Shown here: piece after piece, positions 37,559 to 46,746 of the stretch
Position numbering within the stretch: position 1 is the stretch's first letter
Layout of the letters: every line of letters starts with the position of its first letter
Origin: Halobacteriales archaeon YIM A00013
GTDB taxonomy: Archaea > Halobacteriota > Halobacteria > Halobacteriales > Haloarculaceae
Length of the DNA stretch: 64,000 bases
Assembly (NCBI GenBank): GCA_025041195.1
Contig: JAKCFM010000003.1
Coordinates: 62,001 to 126,000, forward strand
Direction of reading: 5' to 3'
Program-made: the position numbers and the translations under genes
The notes under the pieces: model-generated
The model's input: only the letters and a program-made list of their open reading frames with translations
What the model was told of the DNA's origin: nothing
Database searches by the model: none

Positions 37559-38497
37559 ATGGTCCGTACTGTAGCCATGACCAGTGAATCTGGTGGGGAG
37601 GGGAAAACCTTCATTGCCACCAATCTATCGGCAGCATTGGCTCGCCGAGGAAATGATGTGCTCGCGATTGATTGCGATCCACAGAATGGATCACTCACAT
37701 CGCACATCGGTGGAGGTGAGTGGGAGAATCTCAAAACACACGATGGCATCAATATCGTTGATTGTCTTACTGGTGATGAAGCAATAACGAACTGCATCTA
37801 CGAAGGGCCAGGATTCGATTTTATTCCGGGACACGAAGCACTGGCCAATCTCGAGCAAATAGCTGCCACAGATCGCAGCATCCAAATGCCACAGTCTTTG
37901 CTCCGTAACCAGATCGAGCAATTGGCTAATGACTATGACTATTTCATTATCGATCCACCCGCGACGCTCTCACTACCGCTAGACAACGCACTATTCGCTT
38001 CTCGAAACGTTCTCGCACCCGTAGAGTTGTCCCAAAAAGGAATCGACAACATTCGTGGGTTGGAACGAACCCTTGACTCCATGGAGAATGGTCTCGAAAA
38101 AGCCGGCATCAATATCGACATCAACATCCTCAGCATTATTCCGAATCTGATCGGTGACGCGAACATCTACGATGCAATTCGCGACGAACTCAAAGACGAG
38201 GGGGCCTTGCTTACACCATTCTCGTTCAGAAACAGAGACGTACTGAAATACGCATGGAGAGAGCGTGTAGACCTTTTCACGTACAACCAAATGGACGCTT
38301 CGGAGTTTACACACGATGAGTGTCGGCCAATGTATGACTACGAAGCAGATCTACTCGTCAAAATCGATCGATTAGCACAACTAATCGAAGAAGAGTGGGT
38401 ACCAAGTGACGGCTATGACGATACGAACATTGTTGATCAGTGGGACGCAATCGTCGAGGAGAACCCGGGCTATGAAGACCGAATAGCAGTGAACTAA
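37559..38497 (+). CDS. parA: ParA-family partition ATPase
   Basis: MVRTVAMTSESGGEGKTFIATNLSAAL holds the deviant Walker A. LAIDCDPQNGSLTSHIGG is the Walker A' block, and YDYFIIDPPATLSLPLDNAL the Walker B. The 312-residue length fits haloarchaeal plasmid ParA. I start at Met 37559, next to the ATPase core; GTG 37532 would add nine residues. It would move plasmid or megaplasmid copies apart on the nucleoid. The next gene starts two bases after its stop. Confidence 0.9.
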   Translation: MVRTVAMTSESGGEGKTFIATNLSAALARRGNDVLAIDCDPQNGSLTSHIGGGEWENLKTHDGINIVDCLTGDEAITNCIYEGPGFDFIPGHEALANLEQIAATDRSIQMPQSLLRNQIEQLANDYDYFIIDPPATLSLPLDNALFASRNVLAPVELSQKGIDNIRGLERTLDSMENGLEKAGINIDINILSIIPNLIGDANIYDAIRDELKDEGALLTPFSFRNRDVLKYAWRERVDLFTYNQMDASEFTHDECRPMYDYEADLLVKIDRLAQLIEEEWVPSDGYDDTNIVDQWDAIVEENPGYEDRIAVN

Positions 38498-38499
38498 CC

Positions 38500-38892
38500 A
38501 TGGGTAAAAACGATCGCTACAATATCGAATCAGCAGACGACGGACTGGGAAAACGCAATACCGACAGCGAGGAGCAATCTGTAGATTCAAGCTCTGATTC
38601 GACTACACAATCGCAGAGTGTAGAGCAGGATACCAGCCAATCACTCTCTCGTGACAATCTTCCATATGCACTTCGTCGCAACAGTCCCAGTGACGATCGC
38701 GAGCAGCTCAGTGTGAAAGTCCGGGATGACATTCGGTGGCGCATCCAAGATTTCGAACAAGCAGCAAAACGAGAATTCGATAACGATAGCGTGTATGATA
38801 TTGATGCCCGCGAATATCTCATCAAAGCCGGGCTGAAAAATACGGAAGACGCACTCGAAGCCATGCGAGAAGACGGCTTCGGGATAAAGTGA
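38500..38892 (+). CDS. Small partner protein of ParA (DNA-binding adaptor, 130 aa)
   Basis: A disordered Ser/Asp/Gln-rich N-terminal half (SVDSSSDSTTQSQSVEQDTSQ) is followed by LSVKVRDDIRWRIQDFEQAAKREF, then DIDAREYLIKAGLKNTEDALEAM, a possible ribbon-helix-helix or short helical DNA-binding domain. Its position after parA, spaced two bases, makes it the likely centromere-binding partner. Confidence 0.65.
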   Translation: MGKNDRYNIESADDGLGKRNTDSEEQSVDSSSDSTTQSQSVEQDTSQSLSRDNLPYALRRNSPSDDREQLSVKVRDDIRWRIQDFEQAAKREFDNDSVYDIDAREYLIKAGLKNTEDALEAMREDGFGIK

Positions 38893-39104
38893 CAGCCCTA
38901 TCAAATACTCTAGTTAGGGCCAAGATCACGTAGCAGTTCTCACGAAATTTGACCGATTATCAAGATACTCGACTGTGCGGTAGCCCGGAGTCCCCATTCT
39001 CTCAAGGAAGATGTAACTTTGAGAACGATATCAAGAGTTGCGACTACCAATGACTGAACGGTTCTGGGTGTCGACCTCAAAATTAAACAGCGTCATTATC
39101 AGAA

Positions 39105-39185
39105 GATAGGCGCTAAGATCCCCTTCCTCAAGGAACTAGCCGTGTCAGCGGTGAGTGAGTAGGTCGGGGTAGTTCACCATCGAAG
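39105..39185. repeat. IS200/IS605-like 3' end remnant, second copy
   Basis: AAGATCCCCTTCCTCAAGGA, then GTGAGTGAGTAGGTCGG and AGTTCAC, repeat the flanks seen at 30920-31055, without the two hairpins. No transposase or tnpB is next to it. The gap from 38893 to 39325 holds nothing else recognised. Confidence 0.45.
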
Positions 39186-39325
39186 ATACTGTTCACAGAT
39201 CTTCTCCAAAGAGATCAGATCTCTGCGAATTTTTCTGGCACCCGATAAATAGACGTGAATATCTGCCCTCATTGGATCGTTCGATCAGAAATTTCATTGT
39301 TGATAGCATACTCTTTTTGGGCAGA

Positions 39326-39805
39326 ATGACTACACTGATACTTAAGTATCCGAGAGGTGGGACCAAGGAATTAGTTAAATCATCATTCGAGTCGACAAAG
39401 GGAATCAAACAGTACAATGATGGTGGTTCCCGAATCGTAGGAAAGACAGGGATGAGTCTTTGGAGTTATGGCGAATCAGTTACCGTAGAGATTCCAATTA
39501 ACCAAACTAGTGAAACCGAGACGATGATTTCTGTTACGGCAGACAAAGAAGTCGCAATGAACATCACTGCTAATCCCGATAAGTACAAATCTCGATTCTT
39601 ATCTGAATTGGAAAATATTCGTGAGTATAGTACAGGAAACACACATAATATCGAAAGAAAGCATACCAGATCAGTAAACACCAAAGAGGTAAGTAGTGCC
39701 AACGAACTTCGGGATGGAACATTAAGTGCCATCATTGTCATATCTATAACATTAATTTTATGCTTTATATTCGCCAATATAATTATAATTGCCGTGATGC
39801 CCTAG
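39326..39805 (+). CDS. Hypothetical protein with C-terminal membrane anchor (159 aa)
   Basis: MTTLILKYPRGGTKELVKSSFES opens a soluble domain with a beta-rich centre (GKTGMSLWSYGESVTVEIPI, ETMISVTADKEVAMNI). One C-terminal helix follows: AIIVISITLILCFIFANIIIIAV. The track-independent ATG at 39326 is preferred to TTG 39272. Function unknown. The gap to the first CRISPR array holds no gene. Confidence 0.5.
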   Translation: MTTLILKYPRGGTKELVKSSFESTKGIKQYNDGGSRIVGKTGMSLWSYGESVTVEIPINQTSETETMISVTADKEVAMNITANPDKYKSRFLSELENIREYSTGNTHNIERKHTRSVNTKEVSSANELRDGTLSAIIVISITLILCFIFANIIIIAVMP

Positions 39806-40099
39806 AATACAGTCTGGAGTGCCGGCATTAATTTTCATTCATTTATATCATTCTTCACAAAGCTGCATCCTCATCTATCCAATAACAATAACCATGCGAT
39901 CGGCCCCGGGATAGCCAACACAGTGCTCCGGAAGGTAGTCTTCAAATTAAGAGGATTCACCCCTAAATCGTGTCGATTGCCGCAGCAGTAAGCTTGTTTT
40001 GTGCGACAAGACGGAGAAGGATGCTGACCAGCCAGTCAATGAAATTCGGTCATTGTCGTGGACTCAAACCTGTCGGACGTCAGTGGCAAACAATCCTGT

Positions 40100-40326
40100 G
40101 ATTCAACCCTACAACGGTTCGTCTGAAACTCGATCTGTGGTCAAGGACGCGAAGCTCGACGAGATGGCTTCAACCCTGCAAGGGTTCGTCTGAAACCCGT
40201 TCCACGGTAATGAGCAGTGGCCAACTCCTCACGCTTCAACCCTACAAGGGTTCGTCTGAAACCGCGCCTAGTTTCCGATTCCTTCGAAAAACGTTCGCTT
40301 CAACCCTACAAGGGTTCGTCTGAAAC
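40100..40326 (-). CRISPR. CRISPR array 1 (4 repeats, 3 spacers), transcribed leftward
   Basis: Repeats of 30 nt start at 40100, 40167, 40233 and 40297. On the plus strand they read GCTTCAACCC...CGTCTGAAAC, so the transcribed strand is minus. The two leftmost, leader-distal repeats have changes. Spacers are 34-37 nt. The leader is on the right (40327 onward). It belongs to the collapsed CRISPR locus. Confidence 0.95.
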
Positions 40327-40527
40327 CATAGCCGATTCGTAGGCTATAGAGGTCGATGTATCCGAATTCACATCAGAATTTCCATCGACCCTCGGTAGCC
40401 TCCCTTCCCCAGGGGGTCGATGGATCTGGATACAAGAACTGCTGGTCATCTATCGTAGTCCCTCACAGTTGCTCGCCTGTTGTAGATGCTTCTCTGGATA
40501 ATCTTTCCTACGGGTGACTGCCGCCGC
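40327..40527 (-). promoter_or_regulatory. Leader of array 1 with 44-nt inverted repeat
   Basis: ATAGCC/GGCTAT forms a hairpin directly at the repeat border (40328-40349). The inverted repeat TCCATCGACCC...GGTCGATGGA lies at 40381-40424. The rest, including ACAAGAACTGCTG and ATCGTAGT, matches the leader of array 3. Confidence 0.75.
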
Positions 40528-40799
40528 TCCTCACCACAGGTCCGATCGATTGACTATGCGAGTTCGTCATCACCTTCACCAGAGTGATCCTCAGCGTGGA
40601 CAGCATCATAATAGCACTATGACTGTGCGACTAATCATCGTCTGTTCGGACAGCACCGGCTGGATACACTGCCCGTAGGATCCTTCTCCTCGCGTACTGT
40701 AAGTACGCTCCACTCCGTATACCGTCCGTGATGGTGGACAGTCACTCTCCTCGGACTCTAATGCCAGAGAACCAGCGCCAGAAGTACCACCGTATGATC
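40528..40799 (-). pseudogene. cas3 fragment, relic of a second type I-B locus
   Basis: This stretch aligns with the intact cas3 gene at about 48490-48785, sharing GCGTGGACAGCATCATAATA, GACTAATCATCGT, CACTGCCCGTAGG and GGTGGACAGTCACT, with small deletions and frameshifts. It keeps the same orientation. Directly after it the sequence jumps to leader DNA of the next array. The rest of cas3 and all of cas6-cas5 are therefore deleted. Confidence 0.85.
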
Positions 40800-40915
40800 A
40801 CCATATTCGTAGCCTTATCCATCAACCCTGGGGGGAGACTACCCTACTGAGGGTCGATGGAGAGGGGGCGACAAAATCGGTATACACAAAGCCCAGCTTC
40901 CACCAGTTGGGCATG
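40800..40915 (+). promoter_or_regulatory. Leader of array 2 with 44-nt inverted repeat
   Basis: CCATATTCGTAGCCTTATCC resembles the array 4 leader at 56496-56514. TCCATCAACCC...GGGTCGATGGA (40818-40861) is the same inverted repeat found in the other leaders. A different hairpin, GCCCA/TGGGC, lies just before the first repeat. Confidence 0.7.
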
Positions 40916-41205
40916 GTTTCAGACGAACCCTTGTAGGGTTGAAGCACTGTTACCCTGATTATGCCCAAAGGAGACCCCATGTTTCAGACGAACCCTTGTA
41001 GGGTTGAAGCGATTGGTACTCGGGACCGGAAGACTGCGACAACTGGTTTCAGACGAACCCTTGTAGGGTTGAAGCTGGAATTCCCAGCTGTCCGCTCACT
41101 CGGACTAGCCAGTTTCAGACGAACCTTTGTAGGGTTGAAGCATGTCGTCGTCGTCCACGGACCACGACACGGCCAGTTACAGACGAACTCTTGTAAGGTT
41201 GAAGC
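40916..41205 (+). CRISPR. CRISPR array 2 (5 repeats, 4 spacers), transcribed rightward
   Basis: The repeats begin GTTTCAGACG and end GGGTTGAAGC (30 nt). The first starts at 40916 and the last, degenerate one covers 41176-41205. Spacers are 34-36 nt. A further partial repeat, CAGACGACCTGTTT, is visible at about 41245-41258. The repeats equal those of array 1 and differ from arrays 3 and 4. Confidence 0.95.
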
Positions 41206-41242
41206 GGGACGATTCTCGACAAGGGAACGGACGCAGACAGGA

Positions 41243-41510
41243 TCAGACGACCTGTTTGCTGAGCAGTCGCCGTTCTTCTTCGGCTACTCCTGCCGAGAGC
41301 TCCGCAGTCAGCTCTCGGAGCTGCTCGCGACTCCACTCCCAGGTTGATACGGTGACCATCTTCTCAGAACAGATTTCCGGACAGGATTGGTGGAGTCTGG
41401 AGACTTCCCTCGATTCAGTGGCGAACGTGAGATCTCCCCGTACGCGATCGAAGAAAGCAGCGCTGTGCTGGTCTTCGCACCGACAGGCGAAGACGCCTGA
41501 GTCTACTTAG
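41243..41510 (-). pseudogene. Relics of two flanking genes (unknown gene and TRAM gene)
   Basis: From ATG 41359 leftward, MVTVSTWEWSREQLRELTAEL resembles MVTKSARGWSREQFRELIADL at 57337, and it is cut at the array end. To the right, DLTFATESREVSRLHQS (41390-41430) resembles the C-terminus VAFASIVDLDSRLH of the TRAM protein at 57364. The two loci therefore share their flanking genes. Confidence 0.7.
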
Positions 41511-42564
41511 AATCAAGCAATGCGTCGACATCGAGATGCTCCGTGAGCAGCGATTGCATCCGTTCGACGGTATCAGCACTCCGTGCTGGACCAGAGTCGA
41601 TGGCGTCTTCGGCACGGTCGACAGCCGTGATCGTATCGGAGGGGACGAGTAGTACCGGCACGCCGGCCTCCTCGGCGCGTCCGAGAACGGCCTGTGGAGG
41701 GCTATGTCCACCGGTGAGGAGCAAGCAGGTGACGCCGGACGCTTGTAATGCTGCGGTCTGAATTTCGGGCCGGTCGCCGCCGGTGATCATTGCGGTCGAG
41801 CGTGTGCGACGGAACTGCCCGAGCGCAGCTTCGGGACCCATCGCACCGACGGTGATCCGTTCGAGGAGTCCATCCAGGGGAGCTTCGTTAGTAAGGATTC
41901 GTGCTCCGAGTTCGTCGGCGAGGTCTGCAACCGTGATGCCCGCAAGCGCACGCTGGTGAGGCACCACGCCAAGGATCGGTATCCCCCGGTCTTCGAGGAA
42001 GGGGATGGCGTCGGTCATCACGTCATCATAGTTATCGTCCGACACACCGTTGAACAGTACGCCATCAACCTCACCGAGCTGCTGGATCGCCGCGAGAAGA
42101 TCGTCCACATCGCCGGGCTCGTCGAAGTGTGTGATGAGTACCACCCGCGCGTCAAATAGATCTGCGACTGCTCGGTCGGTGAGGTCGATAATCTCTCCCG
42201 TCGAGAGTCGGTTGCCCCCCTCCACCACTATCAGATCACGATTGTCGGCGAGCCCACGGTAGCTCTCCGTGACGCGCTCACGCAGTTCTTCGGGATCGGC
42301 TTGGCCCCGGAGTGCGCTCTCGATGAGCGTCTGTGAGTACACCACCGGTTCCAATTCGTGAACCTCGGCGTTGAGGTCAAGTAGTTCGCGTGCGAGTAGC
42401 GGGTCCTCGTCGAGGGTCTTCCCGACGTTGCTTTGCAGGCGCGTGCCTTTCGGTTTCATGTAGCCAGTCTTCACTCCGCGCTCGTCGGCGATGCGCGCGA
42501 GCGCGAGTGCGATGGCCGTCTTACCAGTGCCTTCGTCGGTCGAGGTGAACAGTATCGGGTTCAT
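41503..42564 (-). CDS. BioD-like P-loop protein with DRTGG domain (phosphotransacetylase N-terminal type)
   Basis: MNPILFTSTDEGTGKTAIALALARI holds the P-loop of the dethiobiotin-synthetase-like fold, and DNRDLIVVEGGNRLSTG is a central block. The last 130 residues form a DRTGG domain (MITGGDRPEIQTAALQ, LLLTGGHSPPQAVL, VPVLLVPSDTITAVD). This pairing is found at the N-terminus of some phosphotransacetylases, but no acetyltransferase part follows. It overlaps acd by four bases and is probably a regulator or partner in acetyl-CoA metabolism. Confidence 0.85.
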   Translation of the reverse strand: MNPILFTSTDEGTGKTAIALALARIADERGVKTGYMKPKGTRLQSNVGKTLDEDPLLARELLDLNAEVHELEPVVYSQTLIESALRGQADPEELRERVTESYRGLADNRDLIVVEGGNRLSTGEIIDLTDRAVADLFDARVVLITHFDEPGDVDDLLAAIQQLGEVDGVLFNGVSDDNYDDVMTDAIPFLEDRGIPILGVVPHQRALAGITVADLADELGARILTNEAPLDGLLERITVGAMGPEAALGQFRRTRSTAMITGGDRPEIQTAALQASGVTCLLLTGGHSPPQAVLGRAEEAGVPVLLVPSDTITAVDRAEDAIDSGPARSADTVERMQSLLTEHLDVDALLDSK

Positions 42565-44657
42565 TGGTCGAATTCCTCCGGGTCGATGGTTGCCGCGAGA
42601 TCCACCGCCACGACTCCCTCAGGCGTGGCAACGAGCGGGTTGATGTCGAGTTCGAGGAGAGCAGAGAAATCAGTGACCAACTGCGAGATGCGCTGGAGCG
42701 TTTCAATGAGTGCTGTCTCATCGACCGGATTGCGCCCCCGAGCCCCGCGGAGCAACGGTGCGGCATCGACTTCATCGACCATATCTGTAGCCATCGATTC
42801 GCTTACCGGTGCGACCCTGACGGCGACGTCTTCGAGTATCTCGACAAAGATTCCCCCGAGTCCGAACAACAGCAAGGGACCGAACTGTGGGTCGCGGTTT
42901 ATTCCCACGATGGTTTCGATTCCGGTGTCAAGGTCGATCTGTTCCTGGAGTTGGACACCGAGCACGGTAGCGCTCGGCTGGTAGTTCTTCGCGCGAGCAA
43001 CGAGATCTTCATAGGCGTCAGCCACCTCACTGTCAGAGACACCGACACGGACGCCGCCGATGTCGGATTTGTGTTGAATATCCGCAGCGATCTTCGCAAC
43101 GTCGCCATCGATGTCGGTCGCGAGACGCTCAGCCTCGGTCGGAGTATCCACGACTGCCCCTTGTGGCGTCGGAATACCATAGGCATCGAGCAGATCCATC
43201 GCTTCGACGCCGAGAGATTTCGAGGGACGTTCAGCCGCCTTCTGGATGATATCTCGGGCGCGCTCGCGATCAACGTCGAACGACGCTGGAGCTTCGTACT
43301 CGCGGGTCGAAATTTCTTGGTAGCGCGCAAGTGAAGCGAGACCCGTAACTGCCCGCGACGGGTCGAAATAGGTCGGAATGCCAGCGTCGTCGAGGATGTC
43401 GCGTGCTTCGTGCGTTGACTCCCCGCCCATCAGACAGGCAGCCACCGGAAGGTCATGCTCGGCCTGTGTCGTGCTCGTGATTTCAGCGAGTTCTTCGAAG
43501 GAGAGTACCGCCGTCGGACAAGCGAGCACGAGTGCTGCGCCGACGTTTGCATCGGAGAGCGCCATATCGAGCGCGTCGCTGAAGCGGTCAGCTGCTGCGT
43601 CACCAAGGACATCCACTGGATTGTAGATGTTCGCTTCTTCTGGGAGGACCTCCTGGAACGACCTGAGCGTGTCGTCAGCGAATGAGGCCAACTCCAGCCG
43701 AGAGTCACCGACCGCATCGGTGGCCAGCACCCCCGGTCCCCCCGCGTTTGTGATGACAGCGACCGCCTCGTTCTCCGGGAGAGGCTGACCGTCGAGCATA
43801 CTCGCGGCGTCGAACAGTTCTTCGACTGTCTCCGCGCGGATGACGCCCGCCTGTTCGAGACCTGCCTCGTACGCGCGCTCGCTACCAGCGATCGCCCCCG
43901 TGTGCGAGGAGGCTGCTTGTGCGCCCGCCTCCGTCCTACCAGATTTCACTACCACGATTGGCGTTTCCTGAGTAATCTCCTGTGCTGTCTCGATGAATGC
44001 ACCGCCGTCGGAGATATCTTCTAGATATCCGATGATGACGTCGGTGTCGTCGCTCTCGCCCCAGGCCTCGACGAAATTGCGTTCGTCGAGGACGGCCTTG
44101 TTGCCGAGCGACACCACGTCACGAAAGCCGATATCGCGGTCGTTTGCCCAGTCCAGCACTGCGGTGATGAACGCACCCGACTGGCTCATGAAAGAGATCG
44201 AGCCGTCTTGAGCACCTTCGGGGCCGAATGTCGCGTTCATGTTTACCGAGGTGCTCATAACGCCGACGCTGTTCGGTCCAACGAGATTCAGGCCGTACTC
44301 GCTGGCCGTCTCGCGGAGTTTACGCTCGCGAGTGGCTCCCTCGCTGCCCGCCTCACCGAAGCCAGCAGTGAGCACGACGACGTTCTCGATGTCAGCCGCC
44401 CCCGCATCGTGGACGACTTCGACAGCGACAGCAGCTGGTACGACCACTACTGCGAGGTCCACAGGATCGGGAACCGAGCCGAGATCGGGATAGCACTCGC
44501 GGTCGAACACCGTTTCCTTGCTCGGATTGACGGGCACCACTTCGCCGTCGAACTCGAGTAAATTAGCGGTGACCGCCCGCCCAACTGAGTCTTCACGCTC
44601 GGTTGCACCGACGACGGCCACAGTCGAGGGCGCGAACAGCTCCGAGAGATCACCCAT
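42561..44657 (-). CDS. acd: Acetate-CoA ligase (ADP-forming), fused alpha and beta subunits
   Basis: The 698-aa chain has a CoA-binding domain first (SELFAPSTVAVVGATEREDSVG), then succinyl-CoA-synthetase-like ligase domains with AASSHTGAIAGSE (phosphorylated His near residue 257). The ATP-grasp beta part follows (GVRVGVSDSEVADAYEDL, GPLLLFGLGGIFVE, LLELDINPLVA). It converts acetyl-CoA, ADP and phosphate to acetate and ATP, the normal archaeal route. It forms an operon with the DRTGG gene. The GC-rich codons resemble chromosomal genes. Confidence 0.93.
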   Translation of the reverse strand: MGDLSELFAPSTVAVVGATEREDSVGRAVTANLLEFDGEVVPVNPSKETVFDRECYPDLGSVPDPVDLAVVVVPAAVAVEVVHDAGAADIENVVVLTAGFGEAGSEGATRERKLRETASEYGLNLVGPNSVGVMSTSVNMNATFGPEGAQDGSISFMSQSGAFITAVLDWANDRDIGFRDVVSLGNKAVLDERNFVEAWGESDDTDVIIGYLEDISDGGAFIETAQEITQETPIVVVKSGRTEAGAQAASSHTGAIAGSERAYEAGLEQAGVIRAETVEELFDAASMLDGQPLPENEAVAVITNAGGPGVLATDAVGDSRLELASFADDTLRSFQEVLPEEANIYNPVDVLGDAAADRFSDALDMALSDANVGAALVLACPTAVLSFEELAEITSTTQAEHDLPVAACLMGGESTHEARDILDDAGIPTYFDPSRAVTGLASLARYQEISTREYEAPASFDVDRERARDIIQKAAERPSKSLGVEAMDLLDAYGIPTPQGAVVDTPTEAERLATDIDGDVAKIAADIQHKSDIGGVRVGVSDSEVADAYEDLVARAKNYQPSATVLGVQLQEQIDLDTGIETIVGINRDPQFGPLLLFGLGGIFVEILEDVAVRVAPVSESMATDMVDEVDAAPLLRGARGRNPVDETALIETLQRISQLVTDFSALLELDINPLVATPEGVVAVDLAATIDPEEFDQ

Positions 44658-45225
44658 CAGTCGTGTATTTGTTGGGGGATGTAATAATGCATGGGGCAGT
44701 GAACCAGTGTGATTTACTCGATGGACCGTCCATTGCCGAGACAGTCGCCGACTCCTGGGAAGAGATAGCCTCCATATAGTGCCATCAGACCGTTAGGACC
44801 GGAATATTGCTCGTTCTGACGGTACGCGCGGTCACGCTACCGATGAGGGCGAGGATCACCTTCTAAATGGGCAGAGACGCTCGAATACTCTGCCAAGGAG
44901 GTATCTCGGAATATTGAGAAAGCAAAGCGGAAACTTCGGAACACCTTTGGTGAGAGCTCCTACGACAAAATTTGACGATTTCGAGAAGATAGTACTACTG
45001 AGGTTGTCAACTTATCAACCATCCACAGTTGAAGTTAGAAGCTTGATCCACCTAGTTGGTCGTCTCGTCAAGAAGCCGCCTTACGAGTGCATCAAACGAT
45101 TCCTCCGACTCTTTGCGCTCAGTGAGGCGCTCTATGGTCTCAGATCAAAGCGTAGACTGCGGTGCTGGAGTGTTTGATCACAGACTGTTGGGAAGGCGTC
45201 ACAGAGTCAAATTGAGTAGCCGTAA
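44658..45225. other. Decayed region with antitoxin remnant
   Basis: On the minus strand at 45052-45148 a piece reads ETIERLTERKESEESFDALVRRLLDE. This is typical of short haloarchaeal VapB-like antitoxins, but it has no start and no toxin gene follows. From about 45190 the DNA is duplicated at 57860 beside the second integrase. Nothing else recognised. Confidence 0.45.
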
Positions 45226-45890
45226 TCACATCATTCCAGCTTCCTCGAAGGCTTGGTTAACGACTTCTGGTGTTGGAGCGTTCAGATAGGGTTCGATGGC
45301 CTGGAATGAGTCCCAGCCCCCGACCTGCATGACGACCCGAGGATTCATTTGACGATCAACGAGGAGCCGTTGAGCAAATCGTCGCCGGAGATCGTGCGAG
45401 GACACATGCTGATAGTCAGGATCGCCAGTTTCCTCAGCTGCTCGCTCAGCCGTTCGCTTTACGACCGCGCGTACGCCACGCGTGGAAAGATCGACAAGCG
45501 GTTCGTCAGGAGCAGTCGTCTCGGCAGTAGTATACCGATGGATATCACTCTCGACGTCGGGTGGGAGATAGGCATCGCGAGGCTTCCCACCTGAGCCAGT
45601 GGTATCCTTCCCTCGAGGGACACGCAGCCGATAGTGATTCCCGTCGGTTGTCCGTTTCACGTGTTTCGGACACACCTGGGGAATCTCGAACGCCCGTAAC
45701 CCGACATACCCACCGAGCTGGAGAATGAGATCGTCGCGATGACTGGTAGCAGCTCGCTGGAGCTGTTCCAATTCGTTGTCGGTCATCCACACATTGTATT
45801 CGTCCGATTTCGCGGTCAATTCCAGCCGCATGTGGACTACTATAACAAGTTGCAGTATAGTCTTGGCGATTGTACAGGAAGGGGAGGCGA
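45190..45890 (-). repeat. Direct repeat, left copy (integrase block)
   Basis: Similarity to 57860-58560 covers the integrase gene and reaches past both ends: GAAGGCGTCACAGA downstream, and ACTACTATAACAAGTTGCAG upstream. The two copies have the same orientation and enclose the intact CRISPR-Cas locus. Confidence 0.8.
45226..45831 (-). CDS. Tyrosine recombinase / integrase, copy 1 (201 aa)
   Basis: Catalytic residues are readable: Arg46 (YVGLRAFEI), Lys75 (RVPRGKDT), His146 and Arg149 (SSHDLRRRFAQ), Trp173 (VGGWDSFQA) and Tyr182 (IEPYLN). The protein is only the catalytic domain; the usual N-terminal core-binding domain is missing. I chose Met 45831, which matches copy 2 exactly in length. It is about 94 % identical to the copy at 57897-58502 in the same orientation. 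Such short integrases act on plasmids or islands. Confidence 0.9.
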   Translation of the reverse strand: MRLELTAKSDEYNVWMTDNELEQLQRAATSHRDDLILQLGGYVGLRAFEIPQVCPKHVKRTTDGNHYRLRVPRGKDTTGSGGKPRDAYLPPDVESDIHRYTTAETTAPDEPLVDLSTRGVRAVVKRTAERAAEETGDPDYQHVSSHDLRRRFAQRLLVDRQMNPRVVMQVGGWDSFQAIEPYLNAPTPEVVNQAFEEAGMM

Positions 45891-45898
45891 TTTGATTG

Positions 45899-46336
45899 TC
45901 ATCGGTTATAGACACGCACGTCCTCCGGTCGGTCCGGTCGGCGCATCGTGATCTGTCGCATCAGATTTTTGTAGGCCTCTACCCACGCACCACCGTCGTG
46001 AGTGTAGTATTTTGCGTTACCGTGAGTGCGATCGAGCGTGATCAATTCCCATTCGAGCAAATCGTTGCGGTGTCGCCTGAATGTTTCTGTGTCGATCTCA
46101 GCGCGATCACAGATCTCATTCACGGACAGCGCCCGCGCACTGGACACGAGCACATTTATGATCTTCATGCGCGCACCGGCCTGGAACGCCTTGACGAGCG
46201 CGGCGTTCCCGATCGTTGGGTCTACGGGGTCAAAATCATCAGGCTCGTGCTCACGAATATCCACTCCCATATCGTTGGCAATATCCGAGGGAGTAGGACG
46301 CTCGGGGTCGGAATCTGAGTCATCAGCTGATGCCAT
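45899..46336 (-). CDS. Winged-helix regulator (145 aa)
   Basis: An acidic N-terminus (DDSDSDPERPTPSDIANDMG) precedes NAALVKAFQAGARMKIINVL, then SVNEICDRAEIDTETFRRHRNDLLEWELI and GNAKYYTHDGGAWVEAYKNL, a winged helix. The layout resembles the protein at 32239. It lies 67 bp upstream of the integrase gene on the same strand and might control it. Confidence 0.75.
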   Translation of the reverse strand: MASADDSDSDPERPTPSDIANDMGVDIREHEPDDFDPVDPTIGNAALVKAFQAGARMKIINVLVSSARALSVNEICDRAEIDTETFRRHRNDLLEWELITLDRTHGNAKYYTHDGGAWVEAYKNLMRQITMRRPDRPEDVRVYNR

Positions 46337-46440
46337 ATCTCAATGTACGTGGGAATCATCTTAAACCCACTGCAATGCGGGCTATACCCCACATTAGAAT
46401 GGGTAAGATTATATGAGTATAGATACCACTCTCATATGCA

Positions 46441-46746
46441 ATGGCTAACGAAAATGTAGTCATCGAGGAATTGCCTGCTGTTGTTGACGCCATGGACGAA
46501 CACGGCGTGATCAACAGTGTGAGCATCGAATTCGATGATTTAACGGACGCTGCCAGTATTCAGCCGGCAGACAGAGATGCATTGGTCGAAGTGTTATTTA
46601 TGCTGGCTAGCCGTAATGAATGTCCGCTAGAGGCTGGAATAGTAGACACAGATCTGTATTTCACCCGTATGGGTGATGATCTAGAGCAGGTGCGCAGAGA
46701 CATGAATTGGCACGTCGCCCAACTCCAGAAAGAGTTGGCCGAATAA
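46441..46746 (+). CDS. Hypothetical acidic protein (101 aa)
   Basis: VIEELPAVVDAMDEHGVINSVSIEFDDL, DRDALVEVLFMLASRNECPLEAGIVD and DDLEQVRRDMNWHVAQLQKELAE give a soluble alpha/beta protein. It is divergent from the winged-helix gene with a TATA-like stretch between them. No family recognised. Confidence 0.6.
   Translation: MANENVVIEELPAVVDAMDEHGVINSVSIEFDDLTDAASIQPADRDALVEVLFMLASRNECPLEAGIVDTDLYFTRMGDDLEQVRRDMNWHVAQLQKELAE

Noticed and set aside
39999-40193. A 64-codon plus-strand ORF
   Set aside because: It runs through array 1 repeats and has no start signal or family match.
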